64,000 nt of DNA from Christensenellaceae bacterium (GTDB taxonomy: Bacteria > Bacillota > Clostridia > Christensenellales > Christensenellaceae): the NCBI GenBank assembly GCA_022846035.1, contig AP025580.1:806001-870000 (forward strand), read 5' to 3'. Made by a program: the position numbers and the translations under genes. Positions 41,613 to 49,526 of the stretch are shown here, piece after piece; position 1 is the first letter of the stretch, and every line of letters begins with the position of its first letter. Under the pieces are notes generated by a model. That model did no database searches. It saw only the letters and a list, made by a program, of their open reading frames with translations, and had not been told where the DNA came from.

Positions 41613-43850
41613 TTACTGTGCGGACAAAGCCGCGAAATAGGCTTGCCCGAAAGCGATTCCCCCGTCGTTACACGGAACGGCGAAATTCAGGTACACGTCA
41701 AAATGATCCTGCTCCAAAAGGGATACGCACCGCTCAAGAAGCAATTCATTGGCAAAAACGCCTCCCGACAACGCGACCCGGTTTTCCTGCGTTCGGAGCC
41801 GGATCCTCCGGCACATGGCGAGCACCATTTCCGCGACCGAAATGTGAAAACCAAGCGCCAGCGCGCCGGCGTCTGTTTTTTCGCGCCTGTGCGCCAGTTC
41901 CCTTATCAAAGGGGCGCGCCTGGCCCAGAGCATGCCGCCCGTTTCGACGATGTCGAAAGGAAGCGGATAAGGAGATATTCCCGCGCGCCGCGCATCCGCC
42001 GCGCGATTTTCCAGGGCAATGGCGCATTCGCCTTCATAACTATTATAACACCTAAGGTCAAGGAGCGCGCTTACAGCGTCAAAAAGCCGCCCCATACTGG
42101 AATTGCGGGTGATATTGATTTGTTCCATAATAGCGGCGCGAACCATGGGGAAGCGTTCATCCCCGCTGGCAAGGCCGCAGGCGTGCAGGTGGCACAGGGC
42201 GCCCAGCCCCGCGTCGCGCGAAAGCTGGTCGCCGCCCAGCAGCGAAACAGGCTCAAGGCTGCCCATACGCGTCATGCGGTCCTGCCTGCACAGCAAAAAT
42301 TCACCGCCCCATACCGTGCCGTCCGTGCCGTAGCCCGTACCGTCGAAAGCGACGCCGATACATCCGGACAGGCTGTGCTCCGCCATGACGGAGAGAATAT
42401 GCGCGTGGTGGTGCTGGACGCAAAGCAAAGGAATACCGCGCTTTTGGGAGAGTTCCCGCGCGAGCTGTGTCGTGTGATAGCGGGGATGCATATCGCATAC
42501 GATCGCCTGCGGACGGATACGAAACAGGCTTTCCATGTGCGAAAGAGTATCCTGATAGCTCCGAAATACATCGTATTGTTCCACGTCTCCCAGATATTGG
42601 CTGAGATATGCTTTTTTTTGGTCGGCGAGGCAAAAGCAGGACTTTAAGTCGCCGCCCATCGCCAGGACAGGGGAGGAAAGCGCGTATGGCAAAATGACGG
42701 GCAGGGGCGCATATCCACGGCTGCGCCGCAAAAGCTGCGTTTTTCCACGGAAGACGCGGGCAACGGAATCGTCCAGAGGCGTGCGGATCCCGCGCGTGTT
42801 ATAGAGTACGCCGCCAAGGTATGGGGAGGACAGTGAAAGCATATCGCTGTCCCGCGTCATGATCGGCTGCGAGGAAATATTGCCGCTTGTCATAATAAGC
42901 GGGCCGCAGGCGTCGGTCAGCAGCTGGTGCAGGGGCGTATAGGGAAGAAACGCGCCCAGCTTGCGGCTTTCACTGCAAACACCGGCTGAAAAGCCGTTCT
43001 TTTTCTGGCCGAGCAAAACGATGGGGCGGGCGGGGGAACGCAAAAGCGATTCTTCCCCCGTGTTCATACGGCAGGCGGCGCGGACGGCCTGGACGTCAGG
43101 AAACATAACAGCAAAGGGCTTTTTCTCCCGATGCTTTAAAAGCCGGAGATCGCGGACGGCTTCGTCCAAAAAGGGAGAGCACGCGAACTGATAGCCGCCG
43201 ATACCTTTTATGGCAAGGACCGCTCCGTTTTTCAGCAAAACGATCGCGCGCTCAAGCGCGGTTTCTTTTTCGTATACGCCGGAAGTGTCCCGCAAGATCA
43301 GTTGCGGGCCGCAGTTATGGCAGGAGATCGTCTGCGCGTGCCGCCGCCGGTCATCGCCGCTATATTCCTGCGCGCAGGAAAGACACATGGGAAACGCTTC
43401 CATCGTCGTCGTTTCGCGGTCATAAGGCAGCGAGGTAATAATACTGTAGCGCGGGCCGCATGAGGTACAACTGATGAACGGATAGCGGTAACGCCGGTTT
43501 TGCGGATCCCGCAGTTCCTTAAGGCAGTCCTCGCACATGGGGAGGTCTGAGGGAACCAGGGGCGATCCCTCCATGCCGCTTTCGCTTTTGATGATGGAAA
43601 AGCCGTCGAATGCCTGGTCGGGAAGCGGCTTTGTATCAATGCTGATAATATCGGCAAAGGCGGGCGGCTGCGAAACAAGGCGATGGATAAACTCATCCAT
43701 CGCCTCCTGACTGGCCGTTGCAATTATTTTTACGATACCGCCGCTATTGCGCACGCTGCCCGTAACAGAAAGGCTGCCTGCGAGCCGCGCCACAAACGGA
43801 CGAAATCCGATGCCCTGTACCATTCCGAGCACCGTGATCTCCAAGGTCAT
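41613..43850 (-). CDS. hypF: Carbamoyltransferase HypF
   Basis: A 745-aa multidomain enzyme that makes thiocarboxamide on HypE from carbamoyl phosphate. In order: acylphosphatase domain (VQGIGFRPFVARLA, residues 11-24), two zinc fingers (CEDCLKE ... CTSCGP; CLSCAQ ... CHNCGP), a YrdC-like domain (AIKGIGGYQFAC; TSGNIS), and a Kae1-like domain with HHHAHILSVMAEH and GVAFDGTGYGTDG. Length is normal. It lies between hypA and hypC with short gaps. Confidence 0.96.
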   Translation of the reverse strand: MTLEITVLGMVQGIGFRPFVARLAGSLSVTGSVRNSGGIVKIIATASQEAMDEFIHRLVSQPPAFADIISIDTKPLPDQAFDGFSIIKSESGMEGSPLVPSDLPMCEDCLKELRDPQNRRYRYPFISCTSCGPRYSIITSLPYDRETTTMEAFPMCLSCAQEYSGDDRRRHAQTISCHNCGPQLILRDTSGVYEKETALERAIVLLKNGAVLAIKGIGGYQFACSPFLDEAVRDLRLLKHREKKPFAVMFPDVQAVRAACRMNTGEESLLRSPARPIVLLGQKKNGFSAGVCSESRKLGAFLPYTPLHQLLTDACGPLIMTSGNISSQPIMTRDSDMLSLSSPYLGGVLYNTRGIRTPLDDSVARVFRGKTQLLRRSRGYAPLPVILPYALSSPVLAMGGDLKSCFCLADQKKAYLSQYLGDVEQYDVFRSYQDTLSHMESLFRIRPQAIVCDMHPRYHTTQLARELSQKRGIPLLCVQHHHAHILSVMAEHSLSGCIGVAFDGTGYGTDGTVWGGEFLLCRQDRMTRMGSLEPVSLLGGDQLSRDAGLGALCHLHACGLASGDERFPMVRAAIMEQINITRNSSMGRLFDAVSALLDLRCYNSYEGECAIALENRAADARRAGISPYPLPFDIVETGGMLWARRAPLIRELAHRREKTDAGALALGFHISVAEMVLAMCRRIRLRTQENRVALSGGVFANELLLERCVSLLEQDHFDVYLNFAVPCNDGGIAFGQAYFAALSAQ

Positions 43851-43853
43851 ACG

Positions 43854-44195
43854 TTATTCTCCCTCAATGCTGTCGATCGCCATCTCCTTGCCGATTTCGC
43901 TGGGCTCGCCCTCCGTTCCGCAATGCGGGCATTCGAAATGAAATGGCCTGCGCACAAAAAGCTCATGGCAATTCGGGCAGCGCAGCATGGTTTTGACGGG
44001 GCGTACGGCAATTTCCGCACCCTCGCAGATAGTGCCCTGCGCGGCGTCTTCAAAATGCATGGCAATGCTGTCGCCTGAAAAGCCGGAGCTTTCCCCGATC
44101 ACCAGGTTGATTTTCGTCACTTTTTTAAACCCTTTTTGCTTTGCCTCATCAACCGCGTGTTCGATGATGTGGATCGCTTCATGATATTCGTGCAT
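43854..44195 (-). CDS. hypA: Nickel-insertion protein HypA
   Basis: A 113-aa protein. The N-terminal Met-His-Glu provides the nickel site, and two CxxC pairs (CPNC, CPHC) bind structural zinc. It normally works with the GTPase HypB, for which no gene is visible in this window. It starts 2 nt downstream of the echF stop and links the ech and hyp parts of the operon. Confidence 0.95.
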   Translation of the reverse strand: MHEYHEAIHIIEHAVDEAKQKGFKKVTKINLVIGESSGFSGDSIAMHFEDAAQGTICEGAEIAVRPVKTMLRCPNCHELFVRRPFHFECPHCGTEGEPSEIGKEMAIDSIEGE

Positions 44196-44197
44196 GT

Positions 44198-44566
44198 TTA
44201 TTTTCCTTCCGTTTCTTCATTTTCGCCCGCCGGCTGCGCGTAGCGGTCCTCGTATTTCTTAGGGGCGGGCTGCGTATACGCGGTCAGCATGTGCAGGCAT
44301 TTTTTGGGACAATTTTCCACACAGCTAGCGCATTGTATGCAGCCAAACCGCTCGATGGACCAGCTTTTCTGCGCCCTGTCAACCGTAATAGCATTCGTAG
44401 GACACTTTTTGGAGCATAGTCCGCAGAAGATACAATCGTCGATATGGATGCTGATCTGGCCGCGCGTGCGCTCCGGATACTGCCGCGCCACAAAGGGATA
44501 GGCGCGCGTCGCGGGCTTGCTGAACAAATTGCGCATAACGGTTTTCGTAAAATTCATGATCTTCAT
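44198..44566 (-). CDS. echF: Ech hydrogenase iron-sulfur subunit EchF
   Basis: A 122-aa ferredoxin-like subunit with two [4Fe-4S] motifs, CIFCGLCSKKCP and CIQCASCVENCP, and a short N-terminal segment like NuoI. It passes electrons from reduced ferredoxin toward EchC. The C-terminal 25 residues are polar. It begins 6 nt after echE and follows the usual ech gene order. Confidence 0.93.
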   Translation of the reverse strand: MKIMNFTKTVMRNLFSKPATRAYPFVARQYPERTRGQISIHIDDCIFCGLCSKKCPTNAITVDRAQKSWSIERFGCIQCASCVENCPKKCLHMLTAYTQPAPKKYEDRYAQPAGENEETEGK

Positions 44567-44572
44567 ATTGTC

Positions 44573-45652
44573 TTACCTCTCGGTGCAGCTAATGCATGGA
44601 TCGATCGTTAAAATCAGGATCGGAATATCCGCGAACTGCGACCCTTTCAGCGTCTCAAGCATACCGGGCAGGTTGGCAAAGGTAGGGGTGCGCACGCGCA
44701 CACGATCCAAAAATTTGCTGCCGTTGGCTTTCACATAATAAATCGCTTCGCCGCGCGGCTGCTCCACACGCATCATATATTCGCCGTCCGGCATTCCCTT
44801 GACAGGAACGGCTACTTCGCCGTCCGGTATTTTGGCCGCCGCCTGGCGGATGATGTCGATAGACTGGTAAATTTCGCGGATACGAACGTCGCAGCGCGCA
44901 TAGCTGTCGCCAACATCGCTGGTGATCGGTTCGAAATCGAGATCGGGATAAGCGGCATAGCCGAGCTTACGCGTATCGAGCGCAATGCCGCTCGCGCGCA
45001 TAAAGGGGCCCACCGCGCCCAAATCGTGCGCCTGTTGCCTAGTCAAAAAGCCCACATCCTTTAAGCGGCTGGCAACGGCATAGTCGTCGAGAAAGGCGCT
45101 TGCCAGAGGTCTAAGCTCGCTTTCGATACCGTCAAAAACGACGAGAAACTGGCGGAGCATATCCGCATCCATATCCTTGCGCTGTCCGCCGATCTTGTTG
45201 ACGGAAAAGATGACGCGCCCGCCGGTGGAATATTCGAACATATCGAGAATCTTTTCGCGCATGCGCCACGACTGCATGAAAAGGCTTTCGTAGCCAAAAG
45301 CGTCCGCCAAAAGCCCCAGCCATAAAAGATGACTGTGTACGCGGGACATTTCGCACCAGATCGTGCGCAGGTACTTTGCGCGCGGCGGCAGCTCCACGTC
45401 CATGATATGCTCTACGGCCTCGCAGTAGCCCATGCCGTGCATGAAGCTGCAAATACCGCAGATGCGCTCCGCCACGTAAACATATTCCTGGAAATCTTTT
45501 TTCTCCACCAGCTTCTCAAGTCCCCTGTGGATGAAGCCGATCGAGGGAACCGCTTCAATAACCTTTTCGTCCTCCAGCACGAGATCCAGGTGAATGGGTT
45601 CCGGCAAAACCGGATGCTGCGGACCGAAAGGTACGATGCTGCGTTCAGACAT
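44573..45652 (-). CDS. echE: Ech hydrogenase large (catalytic) subunit EchE
   Basis: A 359-aa [NiFe] large subunit related to NuoD. The nickel ligands are Cys65/Cys68 in RICGICSFMHG and Cys353/Cys356 in DPCISCTER. The stop follows Arg359 directly, so there is no C-terminal extension to remove, which fits the lack of a maturation protease gene nearby. ATG 45652 follows GGAGGACAAACACA; a longer frame adds a non-homologous tail. It catalyses proton reduction in the membrane-bound complex. Confidence 0.95.
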   Translation of the reverse strand: MSERSIVPFGPQHPVLPEPIHLDLVLEDEKVIEAVPSIGFIHRGLEKLVEKKDFQEYVYVAERICGICSFMHGMGYCEAVEHIMDVELPPRAKYLRTIWCEMSRVHSHLLWLGLLADAFGYESLFMQSWRMREKILDMFEYSTGGRVIFSVNKIGGQRKDMDADMLRQFLVVFDGIESELRPLASAFLDDYAVASRLKDVGFLTRQQAHDLGAVGPFMRASGIALDTRKLGYAAYPDLDFEPITSDVGDSYARCDVRIREIYQSIDIIRQAAAKIPDGEVAVPVKGMPDGEYMMRVEQPRGEAIYYVKANGSKFLDRVRVRTPTFANLPGMLETLKGSQFADIPILILTIDPCISCTER

Positions 45653-45665
45653 TGTGTTTGTCCTC

Positions 45666-46001
45666 CTATTTGAAAGGCGTTTTGTCTTTGATCCGGTACA
45701 GGTTGCCCTCATAATCGAGCGTCATCATTTTGATGTCGATACCGAAGAGATCGTGGATCTCGTTTTCATACAAAAACGCGGGTTCGTAAATATTGCTGAT
45801 ACTAAGGATTTCTGTTCCCGGGCTGATATTCATCCGCAGGTTCTTAAGATCGTACTCCCTGGCAAAGGAATACGTAAGCTCATAGCCGTTTTCTGTCTTT
45901 GTGGCACAAATCTGTACCAGGCGGTAGTTATCGTGCTTTAGGTTAAGCACCTCGGACACCAGGGAACCGGGGCCGATCGTAAAAGCCTTATTGCCTTGCA
46001 T
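45666..46001 (-). CDS. echD: Ech hydrogenase subunit EchD
   Basis: A 111-aa NuoC-like subunit that helps connect the hydrogenase module. The segment FLYENEIHDLFGIDIKMM is the conserved family signature. ATG 46001 follows GGAGGCATAAC and starts just after the echC stop; the longer in-frame extension lies over echC and is not coding. Position between echC and echE is standard. Confidence 0.9.
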   Translation of the reverse strand: MQGNKAFTIGPGSLVSEVLNLKHDNYRLVQICATKTENGYELTYSFAREYDLKNLRMNISPGTEILSISNIYEPAFLYENEIHDLFGIDIKMMTLDYEGNLYRIKDKTPFK

Positions 46002-46002
46002 G

Positions 46003-46449
46003 TTATGCCTCCTTTGCTTCGCCCGCCAGCATCGCCTTGCGCTTTTCATCGAGCAGGGCGACAGCCTTGATGACGCCGTCAATAATGGCCTCCGGCCGCG
46101 CGGCGCATCCGGGCACGTAAATATCAACGGGGATCGTAGTATCCACGCCGCCGATAATATTATAGCATTCTTTGAAAATCCCGCCGTTGCACGCGCAGAT
46201 CCCCACCGCCACCACAACTTTCGGGGAAGGCATCTGCTCATAAATCTGCTGTACGACCGGCTTGTTTTGTTCGTTAATCCCGCCGGTGATGAGGAAAATA
46301 TCCGCATGCTTGGGATTACCGGTATTGATAACGCCGAACCGCTCCACGTCATAGACGGGCGTCAGGCAGGCGAGAACTTCTATATCGCAGCCGTTACAGC
46401 TCGAACCATCGTAATGCAAAAGCCACGGCGATTTTGAAACTTTGAACAT
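46003..46449 (-). CDS. echC: Ech hydrogenase small subunit EchC
   Basis: A 148-aa NuoB-like subunit. Cys18 and Cys21 (SSCNGCDIEVL), a further cysteine in VGICACNGG and one in VPGCAARPE bind the proximal [4Fe-4S] cluster. It carries electrons from EchF to the nickel-iron site of EchE. AGAGAGGT precedes the ATG. Confidence 0.95.
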   Translation of the reverse strand: MFKVSKSPWLLHYDGSSCNGCDIEVLACLTPVYDVERFGVINTGNPKHADIFLITGGINEQNKPVVQQIYEQMPSPKVVVAVGICACNGGIFKECYNIIGGVDTTIPVDIYVPGCAARPEAIIDGVIKAVALLDEKRKAMLAGEAKEA

Positions 46450-46477
46450 GACAGTACCTCTCTTTAAGACAACCGTG

Positions 46478-47344
46478 CTATTTCACAAGCACAAGGATCA
46501 TCAGATTTGTGCAGCCCGCGATCAGCGTCACCAGCCATGCGGATTTCAGCATGCTCTGCCACTTGACGCGGGGGAATACGTTGTCGATCAATATTTCCAG
46601 GAAATAAGCCGCGAGGCAGACCGCGATGGCAATGAAAACGCTCTGCCAGGGGCTATATACGACAAACAACCCGACAACGCCCAGCAGGAAAATATTTTCA
46701 TACCAGTGGGCGATCTCCACTAAGCCGAGGATATTGCCGGAAAGCTCCGTCGTAATGCCCTTGACCATTTCCTGGTGCGCATGGTGGGACGTGCTTAAGT
46801 CAAAGGGCGATTTACGGAACTTGATCGTCAGGATATAAAGGAAGCCGCCGAAAATACCCGGCAGGTATACGATGGACGGCATGTCGCTGGCGACGATATT
46901 GGAAACGTTGAAGCTTCCCGTCGCGACATAAAAACCAATGGCGACGAGCAGCACCATAGGCTCGTAGGTCATGACCTGCAAAAGTTCGCGCTGCGCGGCC
47001 ATAGAGCTGAACGGAGAGTTCGTGGAACTGGCGGACATGATAAAGAAAATTTCCGCCAGCGTCAAAGCAAAGAATACGAGCAGCATATCGCCGCCCCAGA
47101 AAAAGAGTGCTCCGGTGAATACGACAAAGAGCAGAAATCCCACCACAAGAAAATCCTGTACGCGGTTTACGATGAGGGACTGCTTTTTGAACAGCTTGCT
47201 GACATCGTAAAAAGGCTGGAGAAGCGGGGGACCCTGCCGTCCCTGCATGCGCGCAGTGATCTTGCGGTCAAAGCCCTGCAGCAATCCGCCGAGAAACGGG
47301 GCGAGTACAATATATAAAAGCATGGTTATAATCTGCCAGGTCAT
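46478..47344 (-). CDS. echB: Ech hydrogenase membrane subunit EchB
   Basis: A 288-aa membrane protein of the NuoH/HycD family with about eight helices. The conserved quinone-site-derived region MQGRQGPPLLQPFYDVSKL and the KFRKSPFDLSTSHHAHQE loop are present. It anchors the hydrogenase module and takes part in ion translocation. ATG 47344 overlaps the echA stop (TAATG). An in-frame upstream extension over echA is rejected. Confidence 0.94.
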   Translation of the reverse strand: MTWQIITMLLYIVLAPFLGGLLQGFDRKITARMQGRQGPPLLQPFYDVSKLFKKQSLIVNRVQDFLVVGFLLFVVFTGALFFWGGDMLLVFFALTLAEIFFIMSASSTNSPFSSMAAQRELLQVMTYEPMVLLVAIGFYVATGSFNVSNIVASDMPSIVYLPGIFGGFLYILTIKFRKSPFDLSTSHHAHQEMVKGITTELSGNILGLVEIAHWYENIFLLGVVGLFVVYSPWQSVFIAIAVCLAAYFLEILIDNVFPRVKWQSMLKSAWLVTLIAGCTNLMILVLVK

Positions 47345-49260
47345 TATACAGCGCCTCCGATCGTCAGAATCATCAGTATTACAAGCGCCGCCGAGGAAAG
47401 GATCAGCGAAAGGTTCAGTATTTTGCGCTCGCCGAACAGGCTGTCCATATACCAGTTCGTCAGGTACATCTGCTTGGGCCTGCCCAGAGAGTCCGTAAAG
47501 CTGCGGTCGTCGCCGGTATTGGCGCCGCCCATGTAGGATAAGACAAAGGTGTTCTTTTTGCTGATGGGCAAAAAGCGCACGGCAACGGGCAGCAGGGCCA
47601 TCAGCACCAGCATCATGATCATGATGGTCAGGTTCCCGGGACCGATGATCGCCGGCATGGTGATATGGAACATGCCGGATAAGAACGGTTCGATGAAGTA
47701 TGTCGATAACAGCGGAAAGGTGATACACAAAACCACCATGATAACGCTGTGGCAAAGCAGGGAAAACCATTCGCTTTTTTTGGTGATGTTTTTGATCGGT
47801 TTTGAGTTGTGGTGCATGGAAACAAGCGTTCCCAGCCATTTCGTCCAATAGAAAAGGGTGGTGGCGCTGCCGAAGATCAGGAAAATCACAAGCAGAATAC
47901 TGTTAGAATCTACGAAAGCCCGCAGGGCTGCCCATTTGGAGATCAGCATGCCGAACGGGGCTAAGAACATGCCCGCGATACCGATGATCATAACGTAAGC
48001 AAGGCGCGGAAGCTTGACGATAAGGCCGTGCATGTCCTCGATGTTCCGGCTGCCGAGGCTGTTTTCCACAGCGCCCACGGACAGGAACATCAGGGATTTG
48101 GAAACCGCGTGGAAGATCATCAGCAAAATGCCCGCCCAAACGGCTTCATACATGCCTACGCCCGCGCAGGCGGCAATGAGGCCAAGGTTGGATACCGTAG
48201 AATAGGCCAGCACTTTTTTCCCGTCGCTTTGCGAAATGGCAAGCAGGGAAGTGACAAAGAAAGTAAACCCGCCTATGGTTGTCACCATCAGGCCCGCGAG
48301 GTTGCCGAACAACGCGGGGGATAACCGCAATAGTAAAAAGACGCCGGCCTTGACCATAGTCGCGGAATGCAGCAGCGCGCTCGTCGGCGTGGGCGCGACC
48401 ATTGCGCCTAAAAGCCAGCCGGAGAAAGGTAACTGGGCGCTTTTGGTAAGCCCTGCAAACGCGAGTAGGATGACCGGAATGATGGCATACGTAACATTGG
48501 AGCCGAGGAGAACGAGGCTCTGCAAATCGGCGACGTGGAGCTGCAAGGCGCAATAGACGATGGCGATGGCAAAACCAAGGCCACCCAAAAGATTCATCCA
48601 TAAAGCCTTGAAAGAATTATTGACCGCCTCCTGCGTTTGGTTGTAACCGATGAGCAGGAAAGAACAGATACTGGTGATTTCCCAGAAGAAATACATCCAT
48701 GTGAGGTTATTGGAGAACACGAGGCCGAACATCGCGCCTAAAAATACAAAAAGCATGGCGAAAAAGAACGAGCGCCTGTCCTTGAACTCAGAGTGGTGCG
48801 CCTTGTAATCTTTCATATAACCCATCGCGTATACGCAGATGAGACAGCCGACGACGCCGATGATGAGGCACATGACGATGGTCAGGTTGTCCGAAAAGAT
48901 ATGCGCGGCGACCTGCACCTGGTTTTGGCCGGAAAGCTCCAGCCAGGTGATAAGGGCCGTCTGGACGACGGAGAGGATCGCGCAATAATATTTTTTGTAG
49001 CGGAAGCTGTAGTAGCAAACGAGAGCTGCCAGCAGCCACTCGGCGACCAGGATCAGCATGTCGAGCGAATGCGTCTGCTCTAAATAGGACACGGTGTGCC
49101 CCGTAGAAAGGCTTTGTGCCACAAAGTAGATGACTGCGGCAACGATCACCCCGCAGAAAACAAACAACGTAGTCCTGCGCACGGGAGTTCCATGGCGCAT
49201 AAACGCCAGCACGAGCGCGGCCGCAAAAGGAAATAAAATCAAAAATGCAATAATCGTCAA
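47344..49260 (-). CDS. echA: Ech hydrogenase antiporter-like subunit EchA
   Basis: A 638-aa NuoL/MrpA-like membrane protein with about 14-16 helices. Ion-channel signatures include MYFFWEITSICSFLLIGY with its glutamate, KSAQLPFSGWLLGAM with the central lysine, and HSATMVKAGVFLL. It pumps protons or sodium while the complex makes H2. The start is TTG 49260 after GAGGGGG. It is first in an operon that continues through hypE. Confidence 0.94.
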   Translation of the reverse strand: MTIIAFLILFPFAAALVLAFMRHGTPVRRTTLFVFCGVIVAAVIYFVAQSLSTGHTVSYLEQTHSLDMLILVAEWLLAALVCYYSFRYKKYYCAILSVVQTALITWLELSGQNQVQVAAHIFSDNLTIVMCLIIGVVGCLICVYAMGYMKDYKAHHSEFKDRRSFFFAMLFVFLGAMFGLVFSNNLTWMYFFWEITSICSFLLIGYNQTQEAVNNSFKALWMNLLGGLGFAIAIVYCALQLHVADLQSLVLLGSNVTYAIIPVILLAFAGLTKSAQLPFSGWLLGAMVAPTPTSALLHSATMVKAGVFLLLRLSPALFGNLAGLMVTTIGGFTFFVTSLLAISQSDGKKVLAYSTVSNLGLIAACAGVGMYEAVWAGILLMIFHAVSKSLMFLSVGAVENSLGSRNIEDMHGLIVKLPRLAYVMIIGIAGMFLAPFGMLISKWAALRAFVDSNSILLVIFLIFGSATTLFYWTKWLGTLVSMHHNSKPIKNITKKSEWFSLLCHSVIMVVLCITFPLLSTYFIEPFLSGMFHITMPAIIGPGNLTIMIMMLVLMALLPVAVRFLPISKKNTFVLSYMGGANTGDDRSFTDSLGRPKQMYLTNWYMDSLFGERKILNLSLILSSAALVILMILTIGGAV

Positions 49261-49274
49261 AAGATTTCCCCCTC

Positions 49275-49344
49275 AAAATCAGCTTACTTATCTGATTTTA
49301 TTATGATACAATATCAAGCCACACCGCCTGGGCGGCGTGGCTTG
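49275..49344 (-). promoter_or_regulatory. Two hairpins in the ech leader
   Basis: On the minus strand a 14-bp stem with one mismatch (49344-49331 with 49328-49315, GC-rich) is followed by a second stem AAAATCAG/CTGATTTT (49299-49275) just before the echA ribosome binding site. No strong T-run follows the first, so the leader may control mRNA stability or translation. Confidence 0.5.
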
Positions 49345-49370
49345 TAAGCGGTTTTGCGAAAACCATATTA

Positions 49371-49399
49371 ATACTACTGCACAATACTTGTGATGTCAA
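49371..49399 (-). promoter_or_regulatory. Promoter of the ech-hyp operon
   Basis: On the minus strand TTGACA (49399-49394) and TAGTAT (49376-49371) are 17 nt apart, giving a leader of about 100 nt before echA. Confidence 0.65.
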
Positions 49400-49452
49400 T
49401 TAAATAGGAAGAAAAAATGTGGGGATGAAAACGGTATCCGCGTGATTTCAAT

Positions 49453-49481
49453 TTGAACTTTTATACCTGCCATTATATAAT
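49453..49481 (+). promoter_or_regulatory. Promoter of the beta-propeller gene, -10 inside a palindrome
   Basis: TTGAAC (49453-49458), 17 nt, then TATAAT (49476-49481). The -10 lies inside the perfect 14-bp palindrome CCATTATATAATGG (49470-49483). A second TATAAT is at 49500. Confidence 0.65.
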
Positions 49482-49526
49482 GGTGTGTAATTGCTATAGT
49501 ATAATGTATAAAGGCAGGTAACAGGC

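Noticed and set aside
41469-42647. A 392-codon open frame antisense to hypF
   Set aside because: No recognisable domain or start signal; hypF on the other strand is complete and canonical.
46002-46352. In-frame N-terminal extension of echD
   Set aside because: It overlaps echC and shows no NuoC-like sequence; a ribosome binding site precedes 46001.
47345-47848. In-frame N-terminal extension of echB
   Set aside because: It lies wholly over echA in another frame, and EchB homology begins at 47344 with its own start overlapping the echA stop.
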